DNA of 64,000 bases from Candidatus Acidiferrales bacterium (lineage in GTDB: Bacteria > Bacteroidota > Ignavibacteria > Kryptoniales > JAKASW01). The translations under genes and the position numbers were made by a program. Below, piece by piece: positions 28,198 to 38,517 of the stretch. Under the pieces are notes generated by a model. It was given only the letters and a program-made list of their open reading frames with translations. It was not told the origin of the DNA and searched no databases. Within the stretch, counting starts at the first letter, position 1. Every line of letters starts with the position of its first letter. Location of the stretch: positions 23,723 to 87,722 of the forward strand of contig DATJAY010000013.1 of assembly GCA_035515795.1 (NCBI GenBank). The letters are read 5' to 3'.

Positions 28198-28974
28198 TTA
28201 TTTCGATGAATCCGGAGTCTGCTCTTCGGGGCTCCGATTCATCATATCCTTCATCATTTCGGCTCTATTTCTCATAAATTCCGCCGATCCTGTAATGTCC
28301 ATATTGTCCATCATCGGTGCGTCGAACATTTCCACGTCATCAGGGGAAGAATCGTCGTCAAACAATATATCGGCATCTGCCGTCGACCCCAAATAATCCA
28401 TGTCGTCGGCACCGGGATCGTTGTCCAATCCTTCGCCGAGCATCGGTCCTTCGTTTGTCATCGGACCCACGCCGAGACGTTGCTTTCTCATCTGCATCAT
28501 CCCGTTCCTTCCGTTCGTTCGCATTCTAATCATCATCCTTCTCTTCTGCATTGCCATCCCAGGATGCTGTAGAACCTTTTTCCAAATCTTTTGTTGATCG
28601 GGTGTCAAGATTTTGTTTATTGCGAACCACCCATCGAGAAGATTTTTGCGAATCTGAACCTGCAATTTTGCAATGTCGTCGAGTTTATCCGCTATTGCAC
28701 TCTCATCAGGAGTCTCTGCGGAAGCCAGTCGCTCGTAGTCTAAACGATCATGTGCAATTTGAGCGCGGAGATCGATTTGCTTCTGCATAATGCCGAATCT
28801 AATTTTTTGAACGGTCGCTTTTTGCTCGTCGGTGAGTTTAAGTCCGTTGCGGGCGTGCATCATGGTCCGGTGCCTTCCCCAGGTCGAATCGTCAGGGGAA
28901 CCCTGAGGCTGGGCCATCACGCTGCCGGCCGCAGCCATAATACAAAAGGACGTGATCAACAATTCTATTCTCAT
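28198..28974 (-). CDS. Methionine-rich Spy/CpxP-like periplasmic protein
   Basis: 258 residues with a signal peptide (about residues 1-21, ending VMAQ). The helical part has two LTxxQ-type motifs, LTDEQKATVQKIRF near residue 48 and LTPDQQKIW near 125, as in Spy/CpxP chaperone or metal-response proteins. The C-terminal half is unusual: a basic Met-rich stretch (QKRRMMIRMRTN, MMQMRKQR) followed by a long acidic segment and another Met cluster (AEMMKDMMN). Met clusters often bind Cu(I), but metal binding is only inferred. An AAGGAGT SD precedes the ATG; a terminator lies just beyond the stop. Confidence 0.78.
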   Translation of the reverse strand: MRIELLITSFCIMAAAGSVMAQPQGSPDDSTWGRHRTMMHARNGLKLTDEQKATVQKIRFGIMQKQIDLRAQIAHDRLDYERLASAETPDESAIADKLDDIAKLQVQIRKNLLDGWFAINKILTPDQQKIWKKVLQHPGMAMQKRRMMIRMRTNGRNGMMQMRKQRLGVGPMTNEGPMLGEGLDNDPGADDMDYLGSTADADILFDDDSSPDDVEMFDAPMMDNMDITGSAEFMRNRAEMMKDMMNRSPEEQTPDSSK

Positions 28975-29177
28975 GTCTTTTTACTCCTTTGATTGAATTC
29001 TATTGTTTGACACAACTTGAATCCTTTAGGTTTAAAGTGAATCGTGAATTGATAAGCTTGCGAGCTCTTTTAATGGCATATGCGCATCAGTCCAAAGGAC
29101 GGATAAGCGGCGGAAATATTTCATAGGATGGTTTTCAAAGCCAAGGTAGGAACATTCGTACATGGCGATGCTTTAGC

Positions 29178-29206
29178 TTGAAGAGCTTTTTATCCTTTTT
29201 TATATT
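29178..29206 (+). promoter_or_regulatory. Promoter directly abutting the amidohydrolase start
   Basis: TTGAAG (29178-29183), a 17-base spacer and TATATT (29201-29206). The ATG of the next gene begins at 29210, three bases after the -10, so a transcript from here would be leaderless or start on the second codon (GTG at 29213). No SD is present upstream of the ATG. Confidence 0.55.
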
Positions 29207-29209
29207 CAA

Positions 29210-30399
29210 ATGGTGAAAACAATTCTTCGAAGCAGAATACTCGCCGGAAATTCACAGACGATCGCTGAGGACGCGGGCATTGTTGTGGAGAACGGATTTG
29301 TGACGGGAGTCGGGAAATTTGCGGAAGTGAAGCAAGGGATTGTTGGTGCCCGTACCCTTGAGTTTGACGGAATAATCTGTCCGGCTTTGATCAATTCCCA
29401 CACTCATCTGGAATTGTCCCCCTTCAAGAAGATTCCTCATAAAGACTTCGTCGATTGGGTGCTGCATCTGGTCTCCGTAAGATATTCGCGGCAATACAGC
29501 GATGTGCGGTCCGAATGTGTGGAGGCGAAGTGCCAGTCTGAAAAATTGGGGACGTCATATTTTGTCAATGTCGGAAACGACTTCGAGCTCAACGAATTCC
29601 TCGGCAAGAATCAGCTCTTTCAATTTGAGCAGATCGGGATGAATGTCACCGCAGCGGAGGACATTTTTAAAAAGGCGGTATCATTTCTTTCGGGAAAAAA
29701 CGAGATTCAAGCTGCGCTCGCAATACACGGACCGTATTCGACATCGGCACAGTTGATGAAAAAGATCAAGACGTTCAACAACAGCAGGAATCTGATTACT
29801 TCTGTGCATCTTGCAGAGACCGAGAGTGAAGTCGAGTTCATAAGGTTCGGGAGGGGAAGAATGACTGACCTTCTGAATATGCGACTGGGTACGGGCAGCT
29901 GGTCATTCCGCGGAACGGGATTGTCTCCCGTCGAGTATGTTGACTCGCTTGGGATACTCGACGAAAAGACTCTTTGCGTGCATTGTGTATTTGTCGAGGA
30001 AAAGGACCTGGAGATATTGAAGAAACGTAACTGCGGAATCGTTGTTTGTGTCCGCAGCAATCGCAACCTCAGCGGTTCGATCCCTGATATTTCTAGATTT
30101 ATGAAGAGTGGAATCAGGGTGATGCTGGGCACCGACAGCCTGGCGAGTTCACCCGACCTTGACATGTTCGCGGAGATGTCATCGTTCTACGGAGAGTACC
30201 ATGATGTACTCAATCCATCCGCAGTTTTCCGGATGGCGACAACGGATCCCTCTGAATTTCTGGGAATAAAAAATCTTTACGGCGAGATTGCACCGGGGAA
30301 AAGCGCATCGGTAGTTTTTGCGCCGTTCGCGGAAAAAAAAGAGAACGTATTCGAGTTTTTGGTTTCGGAAGCTAAGGGAAAGACGCAGGTTGTCAGCTG

Positions 30400-30403
<4 letters not shown>
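29210..30403 (+). CDS. Amidohydrolase-superfamily deaminase (aminofutalosine/MTA deaminase-like)
   Basis: 397 residues of the metal-dependent amidohydrolase superfamily. Metal ligands appear as NSHTHLELSPF (HxH) near residue 64, a His in TSVHLAETE near 202, HCVFVEEKD near 262 and the Asp in MLGTDSLASSP near 305. The LELS after HTH and the DFVDWV stretch resemble the amidohydrolase-type aminodeoxyfutalosine deaminases of the alternative menaquinone pathway, and also MTA/SAH deaminases. No other mqn gene is in the window, so substrate is open. The start lacks an SD and sits right behind a promoter. Confidence 0.8.
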
Positions 30404-32263
<1,860 letters not shown>

Positions 32264-32275
32264 TCGGAGATCCCG

Positions 32276-33505
32276 ATGCGGGAACAGTTTAAGTTTGATG
32301 ACATCGAAGCTGCCGTCGAAGACATTCGACAGGGCAAAATCATAATCGTTGTCGATGATGAGGAGCGCGAAAACGAGGGCGACTTTGTTGTCGCGGCCGA
32401 GAAGATTTCGCCCGAGATAATAAATTTTTTTGCAAAGCATGCGCGCGGAATAATTTGCGTGGCGTTGCTGCCGGAACGAGCCGACGAACTTCAGCTGGAT
32501 ATGATGGTCGGGGAAAACACTTCGCTGCACCAGACCGCTTTCACCGTAAGCGTCGATGTGCTGAAGGGAACGACCACCGGAGTCTCGGCCTCTGATCGCG
32601 CAGCTACGATTAGAGCGCTCGTCAGTCGCGATACCAAGCCTTCGGATCTGGGAAGACCCGGTCATATCTTCCCGCTTCGTGCGATGAAAGAAGGCGTCCT
32701 GAGAAGGGCCGGACATACCGAGGCGGGGATTGATTTGGCAGGATTAGCTTCACTTTATCCTGCCGCAGTTTTGTGCGAGATAATGAACGACGACGGTACG
32801 ATGGCGCGTGTTCCGCAGCTCATAAAGATTGCGCGGGAATTCGGACTTCATATTGTAACGATTCGCGACTTGATCCATTACAGGATGCAGCGCGAAAAAA
32901 TGGTGAAACAGATCGTGTCAACGAAGTTGCCGACGAAGTACGGAAATTTCAATTTGCATCTTTATCAGAGCACCATCGACAAAAAGGAACACCTTGCACT
33001 GGTCAAAGGGGAAATAACTGCCGATGTGCCGGTTCTAGTTCGCGTACATTCCGAGTGCCTCACGGGAGATGTGTTTGCGTCCCGGAGATGCGATTGCGGT
33101 GAACAGCTTCATCGCGCCATGATGATGGTTGAGCAAGAGGGTACAGGTGTAGTTCTCTATATGCGCCAGGAAGGCCGCGGAATCGGGCTGGTCAACAAGA
33201 TCAAAGCATATAAACTTCAAGACGACGGGCATGATACTGTAGAGGCGAATGAAAAACTGGGATTTAAAGCAGACTTGCGCGATTACGGAATCGGGGCGCA
33301 GATATTGGTTGACCTGGGTGTCAAGAAGATGCGCCTGATGACGAATAATCCCAAGAAGATAGTCGGGCTTGAAGGATATGGGCTCGAGGTTGTGGAGAGA
33401 GTGCCGATTGAAGTAGAACCCAATGAGATAAATCAGAGATATCTCGAAACCAAACGTGATAAATTAGGTCATTTCATCCTCGATTCTGAGGATGAGAATC
33501 TTTAG
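32276..33505 (+). CDS. ribBA: Bifunctional DHBP synthase / GTP cyclohydrolase II
   Basis: 409 residues with both riboflavin entry enzymes. The N-terminal DHBP synthase (residues 1-200) shows [20 protein letters not shown] and HTEAGIDL. The C-terminal GTP cyclohydrolase II shows [20 protein letters not shown] with the zinc cysteines, [15 protein letters not shown] and [13 protein letters not shown] precedes the ATG. No FMN riboswitch is visible upstream. The gene ends the tgt run and is followed by a strong hairpin. Confidence 0.97.
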   Translation: MREQFKFDDIEAAVEDIRQGKIIIVVDDEERENEGDFVVAAEKISPEIINFFAKHARGIICVALLPERADELQLDMMVGENTSLHQTAFTVSVDVLKGTTTGVSASDRAATIRALVSRDTKPSDLGRPGHIFPLRAMKEGVLRRAGHTEAGIDLAGLASLYPAAVLCEIMNDDGTMARVPQLIKIAREFGLHIVTIRDLIHYRMQREKMVKQIVSTKLPTKYGNFNLHLYQSTIDKKEHLALVKGEITADVPVLVRVHSECLTGDVFASRRCDCGEQLHRAMMMVEQEGTGVVLYMRQEGRGIGLVNKIKAYKLQDDGHDTVEANEKLGFKADLRDYGIGAQILVDLGVKKMRLMTNNPKKIVGLEGYGLEVVERVPIEVEPNEINQRYLETKRDKLGHFILDSEDENL

Positions 33506-33528
33506 AGAAAATTTGTTATATTAAAGTC

Positions 33529-33564
33529 AAGCCATTTTGCTCAGCATCCCTGGGCAAATGGCTT
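33529..33564 (+). terminator. Strong hairpin between ribBA and greA (terminator or leader attenuator)
   Basis: Arms AAGCCATTTTGCTCA (33529-33543) and TGGGCAAATGGCTT (33551-33564) pair along about 14 bases with one bulged T and one G-T pair, around a seven-base loop. TTTCGTATTTT follows, a broken T-tract. It sits 24 bases after the ribBA stop and 34 bases before the greA start. It may end ribBA transcripts or act in the greA leader. Confidence 0.6.
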
Positions 33565-33598
33565 TCGTATTTTAGTGAAACGATTTCTGGAGGTGCAG

Positions 33599-34075
33599 AT
33601 GTCAAATAACTCGATTTATTTGACAAAGGAAAAATTGGTGGAGCTCGAATCGCAGCTCAAGGAGATGAAGACGAAGGGACGTCAGGAGGCGGCGCGCAAG
33701 ATTGCCGAGGCGAGGGGCCATGGCGACCTTTCCGAAAATTCCGAGTATGATGCCGCAAAGGAGGAGATGGCGATGCTCGAACTTCGCATCTCCCAGCTTG
33801 AACAGACTCTCACTAGGGCGCGAGTGATGGATCCAACTGAGGTAAGAACGGATAAGGTTTATATTTTCAGCAAAGTTCAGCTCCTCGACATGCTGTCAAA
33901 CAAAACCATCGAGTACCAGCTCGTCTCAACAGAGGAAGCCGACCTTCTAAAGGGGAAGATTTCGACGGACTCACCGATCGGGAAAAGTCTTCTTGGCAAG
34001 ACCGTCGGTGAGATGGTCAGCGTGAAAGTTCCAGCGGGGATGAAACAGTACAAGATTCTTCAAATAGGAAAGTAG
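33599..34075 (+). CDS. greA: Transcription elongation factor GreA
   Basis: 158 residues from the ATG at 33599, which has GGAGGT (33589-33594) at good distance. A GTG 24 bases upstream in frame is less likely. The N-terminal coiled coil carries the acidic tip GHGDLSENSEYDAAKEE that enters the RNA polymerase secondary channel. The C-terminal FKBP-like domain has SPIGKSLLGKTVGEMVSVKVP. It rescues backtracked polymerase by stimulating transcript cleavage. Confidence 0.97.
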   Translation: MSNNSIYLTKEKLVELESQLKEMKTKGRQEAARKIAEARGHGDLSENSEYDAAKEEMAMLELRISQLEQTLTRARVMDPTEVRTDKVYIFSKVQLLDMLSNKTIEYQLVSTEEADLLKGKISTDSPIGKSLLGKTVGEMVSVKVPAGMKQYKILQIGK

Positions 34076-34157
34076 TCGCAGGCTTCAGGTTTGCGAACAC
34101 TAATTGACAGATTTTCGTTTTACAGGCGCTGGCCATGTTGCTGAGGGAAAACTGCTT

Positions 34158-34670
34158 GTGGCGAGAAATCTAGAATTCAAAGCGAAGGTCGGGGATTTAC
34201 CCGCGCTTGAGGGGCTTTTCAAAGAGAACGGTGCAGTCTTCATCGAGGATTTGAACCAGATGGATGTCTACTTTTGCGTCCCAAAAGGGAGACTGAAATA
34301 CCGGGAAATACTTGGCCACAGATCCGAGCTGATTTTTTACGAGAGAGATGAAAACTCTTCTGCCAGCATGCAAAGCAACTACGATATTCTGTGCATCGAT
34401 GACTCATCGTTAAAGGACTTCCTTGTCAAGGCGCTCGGCGTAAAAGTGGTCGTACAGAAAAAACGGCGGTTGTTGAAACTGAAAAATGGCCGTATTCACC
34501 TCGACCGGGTCGAGAGTTTAGGACAATTCCTCGAGTTTGAGGTCGTTTCGGAAGGCGACGATGCAGGTGACGTGAAGTTGCTGGATAGGCTGAAAAAATT
34601 GGCGCAGCCATTTGTCACTCAGGAAATTAATGCTTCGTATAGCGACCTGATGCTATTAGAAAATTATTAG
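34158..34670 (+). CDS. CYTH-domain protein (class IV adenylate cyclase/ThTPase-like)
   Basis: About 170 residues from the GTG at 34158, preferred because a GAGGGA precedes it and the CYTH core begins at once (ARNLEFKAKV). A TTG frame start at 34104 would add 18 residues. Features are the ExK-like LEFKAKV, LKYREI, a KKRRLLKL strand, and RIHLDRVESLGQFLEFEVV, which line the triphosphate tunnel. CYTH enzymes act on triphosphates (cAMP synthesis, thiamine triphosphate or tripolyphosphate hydrolysis). This one is of the CyaB-like class; its substrate is unknown. Its end overlaps the converging dus gene by four bases. Confidence 0.85.
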   Translation: MARNLEFKAKVGDLPALEGLFKENGAVFIEDLNQMDVYFCVPKGRLKYREILGHRSELIFYERDENSSASMQSNYDILCIDDSSLKDFLVKALGVKVVVQKKRRLLKLKNGRIHLDRVESLGQFLEFEVVSEGDDAGDVKLLDRLKKLAQPFVTQEINASYSDLMLLENY

Positions 34671-35662
34671 AAAGCCACGGGATTCTCGTTAACGGAGTAG
34701 TTCTCGGAGAATTCTCGAATAGTTTTCTCTATCTCGGGAAGTGTTTCCACTCGTACGAGTTTAGATCTTAGCGCCGATCCATTCCTGATTCCGTGGAAAT
34801 ATCCGTGGTAGTATTTCCTGAATTCCAAGATCCCCCGCCGCGCACCCTTCAATTCAATCTCCATTTCGAGATGCCGGAGACAAATTGCGGCCCGCTCTTC
34901 AAAGCTCGGCTCAGCAGGGAGTGTGCCATGATCTCTTAAATGCTTGATGTCTCTGAAGATCCAAGGATTGGTGACGGCGCCCCGCGCGACCATGACGCCG
35001 TCGCAATTCGTATAGTCAAACATATCAATCGCGTCCTGGGGTACTCTGATATCGCCGTTTCCGATGATCGGCAACTCGGCAGTTTCTTTAACTTGCCTGA
35101 TCCAATCCCAATTTGCCTCTCCATCATGGTGCTGGTCTCTCGTCCGCGCGTGGATCGTCAACGCGGACAGTCCTTCCCCGGCACAGATATTGGCCACCTC
35201 AAATATTGTAATCGAATTTGAATCCCAGCCGAGCCGGGTCTTTAAAGTGACAGGGATCGACACGGCCGTCCTGACCGCATGAATGATTGCACGCATTTGT
35301 TTCATGTCCTTCAGGAGTCCTGCGCCTGCGCCGCGTTGAGCCACCTTCGGAACCCAGCAGCCGGCGTTGATGTCGATGAAATCGGGCCCGGCACTCTCGG
35401 CAATTCTCGCAGCCTCTGCCATTACGTTCGGGTCCCCGCCGAATATTTGAATGCCGACTGGCCGCTCTTTTTCGTCGTTCGCAAGTTTCGCCAGACTTTT
35501 CCTTGCGGACCGGATCAATCCATCGGAACTTATGAACTCACTATAGACGATGTCTGCGCCGAATTCCTTGCAAATAAGACGAAAACCGAGGTCAGTCACG
35601 TCTTCCATGGGCGCGAGAGCGATCGGTTTTTCTAATTCATGGCTGCCGAACCTAATTTTCAT
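34667..35662 (-). CDS. dus: tRNA-dihydrouridine synthase (DusB-like)
   Basis: 331 residues. An FMN enzyme that reduces uridines in tRNA. The N-terminal barrel has ALAPMEDVTDLGFR and QIFGGDP. Cys is in the DINAGCWVPKVAQRGAGAGLL loop (normally MGCP), where GCW replaces the usual GCP. TLKTRLGWD, IHARTRDQ and GNGDI follow, with VMVARGAVTNPWIF near residue 235. The catalytic cysteine is kept. The Trp after it and the absence of the usual proline are mild departures. Same strand as hisG, about 96 bases downstream of it. Confidence 0.93.
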   Translation of the reverse strand: MKIRFGSHELEKPIALAPMEDVTDLGFRLICKEFGADIVYSEFISSDGLIRSARKSLAKLANDEKERPVGIQIFGGDPNVMAEAARIAESAGPDFIDINAGCWVPKVAQRGAGAGLLKDMKQMRAIIHAVRTAVSIPVTLKTRLGWDSNSITIFEVANICAGEGLSALTIHARTRDQHHDGEANWDWIRQVKETAELPIIGNGDIRVPQDAIDMFDYTNCDGVMVARGAVTNPWIFRDIKHLRDHGTLPAEPSFEERAAICLRHLEMEIELKGARRGILEFRKYYHGYFHGIRNGSALRSKLVRVETLPEIEKTIREFSENYSVNENPVAF

Positions 35663-35758
35663 GAATTAATTTCACCCGAAGATCCAACTTTGTCAAGGTC
35701 AAAAGAAATCTTGACAAATGCTCCAATCAGTCACTCTATCCCTATACATGACTCTGCA

Positions 35759-36643
35759 TCATGGTACGATCTTGTTGAGCGGATATTCGATGATTCCCTC
35801 GGCTCCGTTTCTTTTCAATTCCGGAACGAGGAGCCGAACAATTCGCTCTTCAATTATTGTTTCTATCGCAACCCAATCGTCGTCGGCAAGCGGAGAGACC
35901 GTCGGTCTCCGCAGCGCGGGGATGATTCCGATTACCTTTTGAAGGTCTAATTTTCTGATATTCATTTTCAACCCGACCTTCCCTTCCGCGGCGATCGCTG
36001 CCTTCAGAAGAAGCGCGATCGTGTCGATCTTTTCTTTTTTCCACGGGTCGCGATAGGCTTCTTTGTTCGCAATCAACCGCGTGGATGATTCGAGAACCGT
36101 GTCGATAATCCTTAAATGGTTCGCTCTCAACGAGCTTCCCGTCTCCGTCACTTCAACTATCGCATCGGCAAGTTCAGGCACTTTGGCTTCGGTTGCTCCC
36201 CACGAAAACTCTACCGAGGCTTCTACATTATGCTTCTTAAGATATTGCTTTGCTATGTTTACAACTTCCGTCGAAATCCTTTTTCCCCGAAGGTCCAGCG
36301 GGGATTTGAAAGAAGAATCTTCTTGAACCGCGAGGACCCATTTCACCGGACGCATACTTTGCTTTGCATACACGAGTTCGGCGACTTCGACGACGTCGCT
36401 GCCGGTTTCTAAAATCCAGTCTTTCCCGGTTATACCCGCATCGAAGGTACCGAGTTCGACGTATCGAGCCATCTCCTGCGCGCGCACCAGCATAGGCTTA
36501 ATCTCCTCGTCTTCGATGTTCGGTACATAGCTTCTGGATGATACCGAAATGCCGTAGCCTGCTTTTTGAAAAAGGGTGAACGTCGATTCCTGAAGGCTCC
36601 CTTTCGGTAAACCGAGTTTCAGAATTTTTTTGTCGTCTGGCAT
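35759..36643 (-). CDS. hisG: ATP phosphoribosyltransferase, long form
   Basis: 294 residues, the long HisG with a C-terminal regulatory domain. It starts histidine synthesis by joining ATP and [17 protein letters not shown] opens the catalytic core; [23 protein letters not shown] and [21 protein letters not shown] (split by normal spacing) form the PRPP site. The C-terminal [20 protein letters not shown] begins the histidine-binding domain. SD GAAGAGG. No other his gene is in the window. Confidence 0.96.
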   Translation of the reverse strand: MPDDKKILKLGLPKGSLQESTFTLFQKAGYGISVSSRSYVPNIEDEEIKPMLVRAQEMARYVELGTFDAGITGKDWILETGSDVVEVAELVYAKQSMRPVKWVLAVQEDSSFKSPLDLRGKRISTEVVNIAKQYLKKHNVEASVEFSWGATEAKVPELADAIVEVTETGSSLRANHLRIIDTVLESSTRLIANKEAYRDPWKKEKIDTIALLLKAAIAAEGKVGLKMNIRKLDLQKVIGIIPALRRPTVSPLADDDWVAIETIIEERIVRLLVPELKRNGAEGIIEYPLNKIVP

Positions 36644-36704
36644 TTTTCCTCTTCAAAGTTTCTTGATGATCGATTACTTACGATAACTAGTAGCTATGGG
36701 TGGA

Positions 36705-37619
36705 CTATTTTCTTATTACGAATTCTACGCTGTCAGGATGAACGGATATTACCTGGAATGCTGAAGGAGCTTTGATGTCCGGATCTATGTGCGGAAATCG
36801 AGAATGTATGAGACTATTGTAGTCCAAAGTCGCTGTCAAGGAATCTGCGGTTATGGCGGACATCGCGTTGATTCCTCCCCGGATAGTGATGTCGACAGTT
36901 GGCGGAAGAAGCAATATCCCGACAGAGTCTGCGTTGTTCAAAATTTTTATCGGAATATTCTTATATGTGTTCTCTGCAATTTGTTCGACATCGATCTTCA
37001 CTTCCGCCTGTGCGGCATCGAATTTTATCAGGCCGCCAAGCGAATCATCCAAAGCAATTTTCGTATCGATTGGATTGATAGCGTTCCTGAATCTCTTCGG
37101 CTCGGTGAACCATGAGTTGATTCCTTCGAGCAATTTCTTAGCACCGGAGATTGTGACGGAATCTGGATCCACCTCAGGCTTTCCTCCGATCATGAATCCA
37201 TCATGCGGGATGACATACGCTCTGGACAACAATGGAATTTTTTTGGCGATCACCGTATCGAGAATTATCACAATGGAGTCGGGAGTGAAGCTCAAGACCT
37301 CTGCCGACGAGCCTATGTCTAGTGAGTAGGCAAGCTCCTTACCCGTCAAAAGTATCCTTTTCCTTTCTAAACTTGAGGCGTCGAAGTCTATGTTCGAGGC
37401 AGTTGAAAGATAGGACGAAGCAAGCTGCCATCCGGTGCCGCGGACTCTGACCAGGATACTGTGGGGCACGGGGCTTGCCGGGGATATGTTCTGAGGAAGT
37501 CCGCTGAGCCTGAATGGAACTCGGATCGCTACCGAATATTGGCTGTTCATTGAAACCGACAACCAAACTAGGACTGAAAGTACTACGGAAGCAATTATGA
37601 CGTGCGTTTTCTTTTCCAT
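36705..37619 (-). CDS. YbbR-like (CdaR-type) domain protein
   Basis: 304 residues with an N-terminal signal anchor (about residues 6-25, HVIIASVVLSVLVWLSVSMN). Repeats of the YbbR type follow: VPFRLSGLPQNI, VRVRGTGWQL, PDSVTISGAKKLLEGI and VDITIRGGINAMSAI. In Firmicutes, YbbR/CdaR regulates the diadenylate cyclase CdaA encoded next to it. No cdaA is in the window, so this is an extracytoplasmic YbbR protein of unassigned role. It lies 61 bases upstream of hisG on the same strand and diverges from purN. Confidence 0.85.
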   Translation of the reverse strand: MEKKTHVIIASVVLSVLVWLSVSMNSQYSVAIRVPFRLSGLPQNISPASPVPHSILVRVRGTGWQLASSYLSTASNIDFDASSLERKRILLTGKELAYSLDIGSSAEVLSFTPDSIVIILDTVIAKKIPLLSRAYVIPHDGFMIGGKPEVDPDSVTISGAKKLLEGINSWFTEPKRFRNAINPIDTKIALDDSLGGLIKFDAAQAEVKIDVEQIAENTYKNIPIKILNNADSVGILLLPPTVDITIRGGINAMSAITADSLTATLDYNSLIHSRFPHIDPDIKAPSAFQVISVHPDSVEFVIRK

Positions 37620-37905
37620 TAGAATGAAACTAGAATTTACGGATCAAACTACCGACAGAGTCAAAATTTCGAAATTCCCGTGCCGGCCAATATCTTGCCC
37701 GAACATTGCCATGGGGATTCCCGACGGAAATGTTTGGCAAAGACAGTTATCAGGAATTTGGATGTCAATTTCGACTGCAGGCAGCTTCACTTTGGAATTT
37801 TTCCACAGGAAAATTTAAACTTGTTGGCACAGAATTCCAAAGAAAAGAGACCTTTTTCAAGAAATTGATTGCTATTTGTCCGTTCCTTTGGTAATTTTTT
37901 TACGA

Positions 37906-38517
37906 ATGAAACTTGCGGTACTTGTGTCTGGCAGAGGCACAAACCTTCTTAATATCATTAAAAAGCACGAAGATGGATTTCTCAAGTCGGAAGTGGTGCT
38001 GGTAATTTCCGATCATCAATGTGAAGCTATTGAAAGGTCGAAGCATGCCGATATTCACGCCGAGGTGATTGACCCAAAGAGTTTCATTGCTGAAGTTGAA
38101 TTTGGGAATGCATTGATAAACATTTTGCGTGAATGTAAAATCGATTTTGTTGTGCTCGCAGGTTTCTTAAAAAAAATTCCGGATGTTGTCATCGAAGGTT
38201 TTAAGAATAAAATTCTCAATATCCATCCTGCACTTCTTCCGTCGTTTGGCGGAAAAGGGATGTACGGCATGAGAGTTCACCAGGCGGTCATCGATTATGG
38301 TTGCAGGGTAAGCGGCGTCACGGTTCACATAGTGGACAGCGATTACGATCATGGTCCCGTCGTTCTGCAGAAGTGTGTGCCGATTGAGTTCACGGATACG
38401 GCCGAGAGTCTTGCCGCAAAGATTCATCAGATAGAATATCAGATTCTGCCGGAGGCAATAAAACTCTTCGAGGATGACAGAATAAAAATAGAAGGGAGAA
38501 GAGTTTTTCTTTTGTGA
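37906..38517 (+). CDS. purN: Phosphoribosylglycinamide formyltransferase
   Basis: 203 residues from the ATG at 37906, where the family begins (MKLAVLVSGRGTNL). The SD is poor at this and at the alternative start 30 bases upstream. The 10-formyl-THF site shows VLAGFLKKIPDV, the catalytic Asn-His-Asp set lies in NIHPALLPSFGGKGMYG and DSDYDHGPVV. It performs step three of purine synthesis. The stop overlaps the GTG of purH by four bases, showing translational coupling. Confidence 0.96.
   Translation: MKLAVLVSGRGTNLLNIIKKHEDGFLKSEVVLVISDHQCEAIERSKHADIHAEVIDPKSFIAEVEFGNALINILRECKIDFVVLAGFLKKIPDVVIEGFKNKILNIHPALLPSFGGKGMYGMRVHQAVIDYGCRVSGVTVHIVDSDYDHGPVVLQKCVPIEFTDTAESLAAKIHQIEYQILPEAIKLFEDDRIKIEGRRVFLL

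Noticed and set aside
32264..32275. FMN riboswitch ahead of ribBA
   Set aside because: The gap from yajC to ribBA is only 12 bases and holds just the SD, so there is no room for one.
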